Positions 37,887 through 48,349 of a stretch of 64,000 nucleotides of DNA are shown piece after piece; the first letter of the stretch is position 1; every line of letters begins with the position of its first letter. A model generated the notes under the pieces. The model saw nothing but the letters and a program-made list of their open reading frames with translations. It was not told the origin of the DNA and ran no database searches. Position numbers and translations under genes: made by a program. Source of the stretch: Unio delphinus (lineage: Eukaryota; Mollusca; Bivalvia; Unionida; Unionidae); NCBI GenBank assembly GCA_029339505.1, contig JAQISU010000108.1, positions 17,912,501 to 17,976,500 on the forward strand, in the 5' to 3' direction.

Positions 37887-38048
37887 TTAAGAGTTAACGT
37901 TGTTTTTTCTGCGTTCATCGTGGTATAAACTGTCAGTTGCCGAATCACACAGCAAATAACGCCCGATGGGCGTTATATAAGCTGTGTGAGTCGGCATCTG
38001 ACAGTTTATACCACGATGAACGCAGAAAAAACAGCGTTAAACTCTTAT
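37887..38048. repeat. Long near-perfect hairpin (foldback/MITE-like), about 65-bp arms
   Basis: The left arm (37,888-37,952) and the right arm (37,982-38,048) are reverse complements with about three substitutions and one indel. Shared sequence includes 'gcgttcatcgtggtataaac' on the left and its complement on the right. The 29-base centre contains a further palindrome, 'ataacgcccgatgggcgtta', so nearly the whole 160 bases can fold. No frame is present. The edges 'ttaagagtt' and 'aactctta' could be short terminal repeats with TTAA/TTAT flanks. Confidence 0.92.
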
Positions 38049-39050
38049 AATTGAAATTTCATTTGTTTGCTATGTTATTTTGTTTCCATCAGTAAGAAAC
38101 ATAAATCTTAACTGAGCGTAGTAATACATAATTTGGTATTTTTTTTTACGTGGCTATTTATAGCACTTGGAGTTGTCCTCCTTGATCGTAATAAGGTCAT
38201 CATAATACCAGTCCTTGATTCAATGGAAAATGATGTATGGAATTTGCTACCGTGATTTTGATATTTTACCTTAATTAACACGTGTATTCAAAGTGGAGCT
38301 CTATATTTAAAGTCAGGATTCATGGCCAAGAATGTATGCGTTCATATACTGCCAGTGTGATTTTGCATATTTATCACACGTGAGTGATCTAATTTCGTTC
38401 TTCAAAACCTATTTTCGTGTATATAAACAGGCTTGACTAATACATCTAGGTGTATTAGCTTAGGTTATAGAAAGTGTGTGATCATTTTTGTTGGTTCAGA
38501 CATACACAGTTAAAAAATAATTGAGTACTTATTATATCTCTCAATTTTTTTTACAGGATTTTGTTTAGTGACAATGGTTCATAACCATATCCCTCTCATT
38601 AAGTTTGGGACATCAGTTTAGAAAATTTATATAAAATTTTTATTTGGAAATTGACATAAAAAAGTACCAGGAGTTATACATGACAAAAATCATTGTTCTA
38701 GACTGGACAGTTGACACTTAACTTGCATATCATGTATTTTCTTAACTTGTTTGCACTTTGTTTAGTTGCATTTAAACTGGAAGGTGAATTTATTGAAATG
38801 ATAGTTGGATGAACTTGTCATAGAGTTCATTGTATTAGCATATAGTGTTTGATAGAGATTTTGAGCAGATTTAGTAACAATTACTTGATATGTACTGCTT
38901 GGGTTTATAGGGGTCATTTGAATATTTTCTTGAGTTAGATTTCTTGAGTTTGTTGAGGTCATTTGAACATTTACATTTGCATGAAAGTGAGTACTGCAAA
39001 AGATTATTGAGCAGACATTGTTACATTTGAACATTGGAAAGAATGTTAAT
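38049..39050. other. Non-coding or decayed left part of the insertion
   Basis: The 90-residue minus-strand frame at 38,762-39,034 lies directly downstream of the recombinase remnant and may be its C-terminal or trailing sequence. I do not recognise it. The rest shows no feature. Confidence 0.35.
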
Positions 39051-39053
39051 CAT

Positions 39054-39700
39054 TTATTTTTTACGTTGAGTGCTGGGCCTTGTGTATGGTTTCAGTGATA
39101 GTTCATTGGAGTGGTCAGACAGATACATAATGTACCTAGCAGGAAGGTTGGTGTTGAACATTGCATTCAAAGCTTTGGCACAAAGAGAGTGAGCAGTATA
39201 TCTTGCAGATATATGGGTATTTTTGCATATGTCAGGCATAAAACTGCTTAATTGTCTCTGTCCAACTCATTTTGTGGTATACCATATTTGACAAAACCTT
39301 TTTATCAATGTGATAAAACAGTGATTCAGCTCATGGATTAATGTGTATGAGGTAGTATTTTACTGACCTGACTGGGCAGTTTTGACCACCAGCTACATAC
39401 ATTCCCATGTAAGAATTTTCCTCCTTAGCATTTAAGTCTCCATGATGATTTGTTTCCATAGTTTGATGGGTCAAATTGACATATTCAGCCCCTGTTTCAT
39501 CAAATCTGATTTTGAGACTGGTGGGTATTAACTGGCTGTGGAATTCTAATCCATGTGTAACATAGTGGATGGAGAGGTATAACCAAACCCTGTATCTGAG
39601 TGTGATAGGATTATCATGCATCAGGTATTGATTGATAGCATACATGTCTGATGGAGGAGTAACTGGCATATGTCGAGTTCAACTTTATATTTCCATTTAA
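39054..39700 (-). pseudogene. Crypton-like tyrosine recombinase remnant
   Basis: Two minus-strand frames carry consecutive parts of a DUF3504/Crypton-type tyrosine recombinase. The first (39,331-39,669, 112 residues) has 'RYRVWLYLSIHYVTHGLEFH' at about residues 25-44 and 'MYVAGGQNCPVRSVKYYL' near its end. A stop follows, with readable family sequence continuing ('YHIDKKVLSN'). After a frameshift the second frame (39,054-39,239, 61 residues) has 'RYTAHSLCAKALNAM' and 'ARYIMYLSDHSNELSL' with a tyrosine at residue 52. In the family the first block normally reads RGLE and the HxxR box keeps its arginine; here they are THGLE and HSLC. Both catalytic arginines thus seem lost, and with a stop and a frameshift the gene is dead. 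Assignment is by motif memory, without a search. Confidence 0.7.
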
Positions 39701-39704
39701 CATT

Positions 39705-41035
39705 TAACATGTTGTTTGATTTTTAAACTCAGGGTGTGTAACAATAAATTATTATTGAATGACCACATTCAACCTGAATAAAGCAATTAATAATAGCTCC
39801 AACATTTTTAAAAGTGTTTTTATGGTATTCTTTAGCTCGGGCTTCAGGAAGCATCCTCTTTCATGTTGTGGTGACCTTAGGGGCTGCTTTGGCATAAAAT
39901 ATGGTTAACATTTGGGCCAAATGTGCAGGCTCAGATGACTTCAGTTCTATCTCTATATTCTTATCTTTGTGTCCTTCTGAAAGTCATATGTTGTTCTGCT
40001 TGGTAGAAACTATTTTATAACATTTGAAATATTTAGATCTTTGGGAACAATCATTCTTGCATATCTCCTTTCCATAATTTATATTTATATAACAAATTTG
40101 TTACATTTTTTATGCTGTCACAAATATTACTTTAAAGATAAACTACATTTTATTCACTTAAAATCAAGTTAAGTCTTTTTGTATAAAAATGGCATGAATG
40201 AAACAGTATATTGCCTTTTCATAATATATAATTTAAGAAAATATAAGAAAAAATTAAGTATCAAGCAATATTTCCAATGCTCATATTAATGAACAGTCCA
40301 GTATACTGGTCATTATTATTATTATTATAGTTAATTTATTATGATTATTGAATGAATGAATAAATCTACCTGTACAAGTTTTGTAGCCCCATTTAGTGTT
40401 TTTATTGGTAGATTTTGAGTACCGTTCTTCTGATATGTTTTAGAGACTTTACTAAGTCTTAAGCTATTTGAAGCGTTTTGGTTTGTGATCATCCTGTAGG
40501 CCGCTAAATCAGCCTTTCACCCGTCAAACGAAATGATAACTCAGTTTGTAATACTTCTTCCACTTAAAAAGGCACGTCAAATATAGAAGGGTCAAAATTA
40601 TAAATATCATTATGCGCGAAATCTTTCTGATAAGGCAAAGTTAGCGAACGAATCTCCAAAATTCTGACGTGATTGCCAAAATGCCGGTGACCTTGATTTA
40701 ATTTTCATCCATACTTGTAACATATTTCAACAAAGAAATAATATTTTTATTTATAAAAAATGTGAAGTATATGTCGCTTTCAGATTAATGTAATTCAATT
40801 ATTGTTAAAAGAAATTGTAAAACTGTTCTTTTCCTTTAATGTTTACTTCGTTTCTGTCTTCACTAGCATTGTTTATCGTCTGCTGTACACGTGACTCTAT
40901 TTATAGATGTGGGTATTCTTTGAAAAGTAGTTCTCCTAACAGTTCATACTGAAATGAACGCAATTCATTTTGATCACGTGGTAACATTCTGACCAATCGA
41001 AACATTACTTTCCAATACTAGCTACATTGATTGCA
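39705..41035. other. Right part of the insertion, decayed or non-coding
   Basis: Minus-strand sequence at about 39,780-39,900 contains fragments ('EARAKEYHKNTFKNVGAIIN') that could be the recombinase N-terminal, SAM-like region, but this is weak. The remainder is AT-rich. Confidence 0.35.
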
Positions 41036-41040
41036 ATTAT

Positions 41041-41455
41041 AGCACGCAAGACTGTAATACGTAATTCATAACACGCAAGACTGTAATACGTAATTCATAG
41101 CACGCAAGACTGTAATACGTAATTCATAACACGCAAGACTGTAATACGTAATTCATAGCACGCAAGACTTAAATACGTAATTCATAGCACGCAAGACTTA
41201 AATACGTAATTCATAGCACACAAGACTTTAATACGTACTTCATAGCACGCAAGACTGTAATAGGTAATTCATAGCACGCAAGACTTTAATACGTAATTCA
41301 TAACACGCAAGACTGTAATACGCAATTCATAGCACGCAAGACTGTAATACGTAATTCACAGCACGCAAGACTGTAATACGTAATTCATAGCACACAAGAC
41401 TTTAATGCGTAATTCTTAGCACGCACGACTTTAATACATACATAATAAATAGCAC
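41041..41455. repeat. Minisatellite, 29-bp unit, right arm of the split array, about 14 copies
   Basis: Same monomer as 37,403-37,886. It resumes exactly in phase at 'agcacgcaag'. This arm has 'cataacacgcaag' and 'aagacttaaatac' variants not seen in the left arm, and the last two units are degraded. The arms may have diverged since the split. Confidence 0.96.
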
Positions 41456-41593
41456 ACAAAGTTTTCTTTGAGCGAGACCGAATTAAAACTTTTTAGTCTG
41501 ATGTAAAATCTGTTTTATTTTATTTTCTAATATTTCGGTCACAAAGGCAGTCCGTTTATGTATACAATATGAAGATGTATAAAGAAGTGACTG

Positions 41594-41638
41594 TCCACTA
41601 TACAGTGTTACTGGAATCAAATATCGACTTACTGTCAT
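41594..41638. repeat. Single unit of the 48-bp minisatellite, left of the LINE
   Basis: 'tatacagtgttactggaatc' and 'aaatatcgacttactgtcat' match the array at 44,231-44,665, which lies on the other side of the LINE. The LINE appears to have inserted at or near the left edge of that array. Confidence 0.8.
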
Positions 41639-41639
41639 G

Positions 41640-44178
41640 GAAACCGATACACGTCAAAACTCCTAGATTCCATTCCTGTTTTCAATCTTATACAGTCAGT
41701 TAACCAACCCACCCATAAACTTGGTCGTATTTTAGACTGGTTTCTTTATAGACCTGATAATAATATTCTGCAATCCACCCTTGTATCCCACGAACTTGCA
41801 TCGGATCACCTCTGCATTATATACCATCTCGACGTATCAGTCCCTAACCCTCCACCTTTATTTGCTACTAAGAGAAACCTCCGTGTGATAAATAGAATTA
41901 TAATTCATGCATGACATCAAAGAAAATCTAACAACTTACTTACATCCTACAGCAGAACAACTCGATAACTGCCTTCGTTCATTGCTTGAAAAACATGCCC
42001 CAGCCACCAAATGCAGAGTATCAATAAAATAAAGTGTTCTCCATGGTATAGCAGTGTTAGCGACCAGCTTCGCACTGCTAAAATACATCGCCGAAAAGCG
42101 AAGAGGTTTGGGCTTTCCATCAGACTCACTATTCATAAACAAATCTATGATGCCGCTAAGAAGAACGTCACAAAGAAAGTCCATTTAGCAAAATTGTCAC
42201 ACTACACTACTAAGATCACGGAGTTCCAGGTGCAAAGAGCTCTTCGAGATAACTAACAAACTAATGTCAAGGAACAAATAAATGTACACTACTTCCTACT
42301 ACCTTCTCTCCAGTAGACCTTCCGGACCTATTTGCAAATTTCTCCACGGACAAAGTATAAACCATTGGAGATTCGCTTGACAATACAATTATAATCGACT
42401 CGTCACCATGCAATTATGATACAGAATTGCAGCGCCAACCATTAGGAGCATTTGAACCTGTCTATATTGATTTAGTACAGACAATTGTGATGAAGAGTGC
42501 ATAAAAGTCTGGTGAACTTGATCTAATTCCGACATCACTGCCGCTTGAGTTCTGAGAACCAATATTGCCTTCACTAACTGATTTATAATCTCTCTGAAAT
42601 CGGGAACATTCCCACCAGTTTTTAAAACTGCCAATGTAAAGCCTCTGCTGAAGAAACCAACACTTGACCATAACGATTTAAAGAACTGCCGCCCAGTTTC
42701 TAATCTCCCATTCATATAAAAAAAATCCTAGAAAAAGTTGTTCTAGCCCAACTTGTATCTCATTTAAATTCAAACAGTCTTTTCAGCAATGTACAGTCTG
42801 CATATAGCCCTTACCACAGTACTGAAACTACACTTCTGAAAGTATTTGATGAAATTTTCTCTGATTTGGATAGCGGAAATATTACAGTCCTTGATTTGTT
42901 TTCAGCATTTCACACAATAGACCGTGATATATTACTTCACGTCTGCAACATGTATTTGGCATTCAGAAAATAGCCTTACAGTGGTTAAAGTCCTACTTAG
43001 TCAACAGGACATAAATTGTATCTGCAAATGAAATACATACCAGCCCAGTTGATCTATGCTGTGGTAAAACACGGGGGTCTGTTCTTAGACCTGTTCTCTT
43101 AATTCTATACACTCAGCCGATCTCAAGTATCATAGATCATCACCCAGTGTCTCATCAATTGTACACTGATGACACCCAAATATAAAAGTCTAGCCATCCA
43201 ACTAAAGTTGATGCTACCATCCAAGGAGTAGAGAGGTGCATTTCTGATGTGAAATCATGGATGACATGTAACAAGCTGCAGATGAATGATGATAAAACTG
43301 AGGCTATTCTGTTCACAACACAAAGACTTTCTCATTCACATCCTTTACCTCAGACAATACATTATTATCAGCAACACCAACATTAAATTCTCACAGTCAG
43401 TACGAAACCTATGTGTTACTCTAGACAGTATTCTCGCATTGCACCAACATGTCAAGAACATATGCAAGGCTGCATATCTTGAATTGAGACGCATCAGTTC
43501 CTTTCGCAAATATCTTTCAGTTGATGCCACTAAAACACTTGTGTGATAATTAGTACTTTCAAGACTGGACTATTGTAACTCAATTCTGTCTGGTTCGTCA
43601 CAATATCTACTCCAGAAACTTCACAAAGTTCAAAACACAGCTGCTCGGATCATCTTTAGAGTACCCCGATCAGAAGAGCACCCCTCACCACTGTTCTGTA
43701 CCCTACACTGGCTATCAATTTGATACAGAATCAAACACAAATTTGTTCTCTCTGATATGTGTCACTGACAGACTCCAATCAAACATACCTATCCGGCCTC
43801 ACCCATATGTATACACCAGCAAGATACTTACGCTCTTCTTCTGACAGTCGTATACTCATTTGTTCCCACTATTAAAACTAAGTCAAAGGTACAACGCTCT
43901 TTTGCATACCATGGCCCAGCGATGTGGAACGAATTGCCCATTGAAATTAGACACAAAGACACAGTGGTCCTTTTTAAGAGTTCTCTTAAAACTCACTTTT
44001 TTCGACTGCAGGAAGAAACTTAGAGACCCAATAATGTTTTGTGTCTTATATTTTTTTTTTCAGCATGTTTTTGTTTTCCAATTTCATGGTTTTTGTTATT
44101 TGTTTTTCTGTAGTGTAGTCATATCATTATAGATATAAAGCACTTACAGCTTCTAAAGATTAGACGCTATCCAAAGTC

Positions 44179-44230
<52 letters not shown>
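41640..44230 (+). pseudogene. Decayed LINE (CR1/L2-like): endonuclease end, reverse transcriptase, 3' tail
   Basis: Readable blocks in order, in shifting plus-strand frames: the end of an APE-type endonuclease with 'GRILDWFLYR' and 'ELASDHLCIIYHL' (SDH at about 41,810); a linker (42,011-42,256) with 'AKIHRRKAKRFG'; reverse-transcriptase motif A as 'VLDLFSAFHTIDRDILL' (about 42,890-42,940); motif C as 'YTDDTQ' (43,162-43,180); then 'YLELRRISSFRKYLSVDATK' (to about 43,535), 'SRLDYCNSILSG' and the C-terminal 'MWNELPIEIR' region. It ends with the family 3' untranslated region and (ATT)n at 44,183-44,230. Stops and frameshifts abolish any product, and the 5' part is missing. Minus-strand frames over it are shadows. 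Confidence 0.88.
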
Positions 44231-44234
<4 letters not shown>

Positions 44235-44665
44235 TATGTAATACATTATACACAGTGACTGAACTCAAATATCGACTAACTTCATGTAATACATTATACA
44301 GTGTGACTAGTCAAATATCGACTAACTTCATGTAATACATTATACAGTGTCACTCCAGTCAAATATCGACTAACTTCATGTAATACATTATACAGTGTGA
44401 CTCTAGTCAAATATCGACTAACTTCATGTAATACATTATACAGTGTGACTCTAGTCAAATATCGACTAACTTCATGTAATACATTATGCAGTGTGACTCC
44501 AGTCAAATATCGACTAACTTCATGTAATACATTATACAGTGTGACTCCAGTCAAATATCGACTAACTCCATGTAATACATTATACAGAGAGACTGGACTC
44601 AAATATCGAATACACTATATAGTGATTGGAGTCAAATATTGACTAACTCCATACTATGTACTATT
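44231..44665. repeat. Minisatellite, 48-bp unit, about 9 copies
   Basis: The unit contains 'tcaaatatcgactaacttca', 'tgtaatacattatacagtgt' and 'gactctag'. Because 48 is a multiple of three, both strands stay open. The right-hand units are shorter and diverged. A lone unit sits on the far side of the LINE (41,594-41,638). Confidence 0.95.
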
Positions 44666-46490
44666 CGGAGGGACTGGAATTCAGTGGATATAAATAAAGA
44701 TGCTTACTGTGACCGAAAGTACATATGTAACATATTCATTATACCATAGCAAATGCTAATTGGGTGTTTACATGATTGTTTCTGGCAAAGCTTTACATTG
44801 AGACAACTTAGTTCCCGACGAAGAAGAAAAATATTTTGAAAGATAACAATAAACTTAAAACCTTTCACAGGATATCGAGTAAGCGATAATTAGTATGTTA
44901 TTGTTTTGGACTGGTTTCACACGTATTTTATTTTAACTTGTTTCTATGTTTCCCTTTAGATAAAATCTTTTGCACAGGACATTAAATTCAAGCGATGAAA
45001 TGTAAACAATGATCTACATGGCAATATTTCGGGATCAAGTAATGAGATGCTAAGTTGTTAATGAAAGTACAGAGTAGTATAAAATAATTAATGCTATATT
45101 CCACAATAAAAACTATCCAAAAGGGGATAATATGATGAAGATGTTATTTGGGTGAAATCAGGTTCAACAGGAAGGGGCTATATACAACTTTCTGCCGACA
45201 TACTTTGACCCCGAATGTTACAGCAAGATCGAAGTTTTCACGTGACTTTGCCAAGTACCTGCCGATAACCTTTGATCCAATAAATGAATCTTCCCACCTT
45301 TTTCAGTAAACAAAGCAATATCAGTAAACAAAATGGTGGATCATTGACAAAAATCGATATCAAGAAACACTGGGCATTTATCAAAGTGGAATAACTCCAA
45401 TATGATGATAAAACTATTTGAAACTCAAGAACAATGATTTTGTCTTTTTGAAGACTATAAATCACAGCTAAAATATCGGCATAAATTTTCCCGTAGTTGC
45501 AATAAAACTATTACAAACGTCCATGACATCATAAGCATGATGAATATCATTAATTTGATACTAAATAATCCTTTTTTTCTCTGGTAACATTTCATTAGCA
45601 GAAAAGTGCCGTCTTTTTTTTATAGTGTACTGCTTCATACTGCATGACAAGTAAAATAGTATCATGTGTTAGGAATTTTTTGATTGCATACGAACAATGA
45701 ACGCTCTTGTCGCAGACGCCTGGGTTTTCTTACGTTTTTAGATCTGTCTGTGGATGCACTAAACTATTTGTTTAGTCCATTTAAAAGTAGAAACGATAAA
45801 GGTGACGATGAAGATGAATTAAATGAGGCAAACATAAATTTGAAACCAACAAAGCGAATGATCGTTATATCTGCAATGTTCACAACAATTGCGAGGCGCG
45901 CAGTATTGCATTCTAGTCATTTATGAGACATATTCATAAATATTTGCAAATTTAATAGTTTAGACTAAACCCTATGCTCTCAAGGGACTATAAAATAACA
46001 CCGGACGTAACATTAAGGCCAAGGTCTCTCCGGTCTCCCTCATAGATGTCCCACTTTACAAGTCAATCCAAACATTAAATTTTAGGAAAACAAATGCAAC
46101 TGAAAAAGACGGGGCTTTGGTAGAAAACCAAGAACCTCAGATCCAAAATGCCAAGAAGACTTAGAAATGTTATTTCCGCTGGTAAAATGGGCTTTGGCAT
46201 CGTAGCTTCTTTGCAGTTTCTCCGTGCTAATGTTTGAAACATTATTTGGATTTATGTACATACCTGGGGTCGCAATTTTTTGTCTTAATCTTACTTTGAA
46301 TTGGAAACGGGAATGATATAACTGGTTGCACATTTTTCTGTGTCATTATAACAAACACATCAAAACACAAACCTCAGACATCTCGCACGATCTAGTACTA
46401 AATCTGTTCCTTTAATCTGATATACATTGCATCTTGCCAGATAATACGTCTGAGCATTAAAAGAAAAATGAATTTATTTTATCGTAATGG
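44666..46490. other. Spacer with unrecognised short frames
   Basis: The 80-residue plus-strand frame at 45,684-45,926 has a charged middle (KSRNDKGDDEDELNEAN) and is not obviously repeat-derived. I recognise no domain and see no splice or promoter support. Confidence 0.3.
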
Positions 46491-46493
46491 ATC

Positions 46494-46615
46494 GCTCTGG
46501 TCGATAACCTGTCCTCACAGTGTACTTTTGTCCGTACGGATCGCACTGATCGACAACCTGCACTCACAATATCCTTTTGTATTTATGGATAGCACTGGTC
46601 TCGAACATGTGGCTG
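46494..46615. repeat. Tandem repeat, about 55-bp unit, about 2.3 copies
   Basis: 'ggatcgctctggtcgataac' and 'ctgtcctcacagtgtacttt' recur as 'ggatcgcactgatcgacaac' and 'ctgcactcacaatatccttt', then a third partial 'ggatagcactggtctcgaac'. Confidence 0.8.
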
Positions 46616-46789
46616 CTGATTTCATCTTGGAGCCCTATCCACTCTAGCCGTTGACTTCAATTTGGAAGACTTCCGCTATGTGATGTCATGTTATGCTACC
46701 ACCACTCTAGTTATCCCATAGATGTATAGACAATAAGACTAATGGAGGTGGGAGTGTCTTCAATCTTCCCTTGAAAGTTTAATATTGCC

Positions 46790-46945
46790 TACTACCTGTC
46801 CGGTCAAAACAAGTTCTTAATGTTGAGGGTCAAGCGAGGCATTTCTTGGTGCCATTTTTTATATCTTACGATGGCTCTGCCTCGATTCGATTCGGAACCT
46901 CGTGCATACAAGGCCGACACTCTCACCACTAAATCACTGGACCAG
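46790..46945 (-). mobile_element. SINE family A, strongly diverged copy
   Basis: On the minus strand the head near 46,940 retains a 'ccagtgatttagtggtgaga' A-box-like stretch and, further on, a B-box-like 'ggttccgaatcgaat'. 'caagcgaggca' (plus reading) and 'ccatttttta' match body positions of the other copies. The 3' half is not recognisable. Confidence 0.6.
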
Positions 46946-46949
46946 ATAT

Positions 46950-47980
46950 ATGTGTTAGTTTCATCTTGAAATCAAAGTTCGATAAAAATTCCTACATGCG
47001 ATACTATATCCCTTTTAATGACAACGTCCTGTGAGAAAATTGGTTTACATTGAACTCGGCTCGTCAAATTAATATTTTTGCTTCTTCTTGTTTCCTTTTC
47101 AGATTGAGAAAGAAACAGTTTTGAGTGAATTTATGAGTTAAGAGCCACAATGTAGAAACCAAGTCATTAACTCTCAAAAATGGAATGCATATAGATATAT
47201 ATAAGCAACATGGCAGACATGGAGGTGGACTGGTGCGAACTATATATCTTGTTTTATTATAGGAACTGAGTAAGATAACAGACGTATTCTTAGTGTACTA
47301 TTTATGCTAGTCAATAAGTCTTCGTGTCTAGCGTGACTAAGTATTGTTGGTCGGTTAAGACGCCTTTAGGCGGTAGGCCAAAATACAGCTCAGACAGATT
47401 GTTTTGGGTGTGATAATCTGCCTTTACTAATCCTCACCACACCACACCCCTAGTATCCATATTGTCATCTCAGTACAAACAGGAGTGATTATAAATGAGA
47501 CAAACAACGTACTTGTTATATACTGTCACTGATTCTAAACATCTTACCTCCATTGGTAATAATTTTATCATCATTAACCTGGACAATTAAAAGTGAATCC
47601 CTACTACTTCATTCCACAAGACTTGAAGTGATTTTTATCTGCATTGTCCCATCATAAACTTGCAGAAGCCACACATGCTATCCTCTAATGGCAAGGTTGG
47701 AGCCGGTCATTTATCGGCCAGCGTATTCTGGTAACAAAGATGTATACCCCGGCAACACTAAAATCGCCGCTTAACTTTATGTACTGCTTCACCTACGATT
47801 CGTCTCGAACAAATTTGAATGCCACACCATACATAATGACAAGAATATTGTGGATTGATACAGAACGAAAGGCACAATTAAATTATGAAATCTTCAGCAC
47901 AAAATCAATGCTTTTACGGATCTCAACCTCAGTCTTTTGGATCAAAATGTGTTTTTTTTGTGAACATCGGGCTATTACAA
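46950..47980. other. Spacer, nothing recognised
   Basis: The 81-residue plus-strand frame at 47,740-47,985 is not recognised. Confidence 0.4.
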
Positions 47981-47984
47981 GTTA

Positions 47985-48345
47985 GTTTTATTTTGTATAC
48001 ATCAGGCTATTAAAATTTGGGTTTATGTTGTGAATATCAGGCTATTGCGATTTGGTTTATATTTTGTACATCAGGCTATTGCATTTGTTTGTGTGTACGT
48101 CTGGCTATTGCAATTGTGTAATATTTTGTGTACATGCAGTATATTGCAATTTCGTTTTGTTTGTACATTTGGCAATTGCAATTTGTTTATTTTGTATACA
48201 TTGGGCTATTGAAATGTGTTTTGTGTATATCTGGCTCTTGCAATTTTGTTATATTTTGTATGCATCAGTCTATTGCAATTTAGGTTTGTTTGTGTACATT
48301 TGGCTATTGCAATTTGTTTTACTGTTTGTACATCGGGCTATCGTA
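47985..48345. repeat. Diverged minisatellite, about 35-45-bp unit, about 9 copies
   Basis: The core 'catcaggctattgcaatttg' alternates with 'ttttgtgtaca'. Variants are 'tctggctattgcaattgtg' and 'ttgggctattgaaatgtg'. The 138-residue plus-strand frame at 48,052-48,468 is built largely on it. Confidence 0.88.
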
Positions 48346-48349
48346 ACTT

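Larger units (their letters stand above)
37887..41040. mobile_element. 3.15-kb insertion inside the 29-bp array (Crypton-like content)
   Basis: Removing this segment joins 'taattcat' to 'agcacgcaag' and restores the array in exact phase, so it is a single-locus insertion with at most a 2-base (AT) or imperfect 4-base (TCAT/TTAT) duplication. The left edge is a 160-bp hairpin. 'ataattg' just inside the hairpin and 'caattat' at the right end form a 7-base inverted match. The interior holds a decayed tyrosine-recombinase gene on the minus strand. Little or no target duplication fits a tyrosine-recombinase element. Alternatively the hairpin is a separate element that landed beside or before it. 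Confidence 0.75.

Noticed and set aside
41936..42715. Several minus-strand frames of 60-108 residues
   Set aside because: They are shadows of the plus-strand LINE remnant.
45684..45926. 80-residue acidic/basic frame as a gene
   Set aside because: No family, no splice or promoter support; its length is within chance expectation for 64 kb.
47340..47460. Possible third SINE head ('ggtcggttaagacgcc')
   Set aside because: No B box at the right distance and no second copy in the window.
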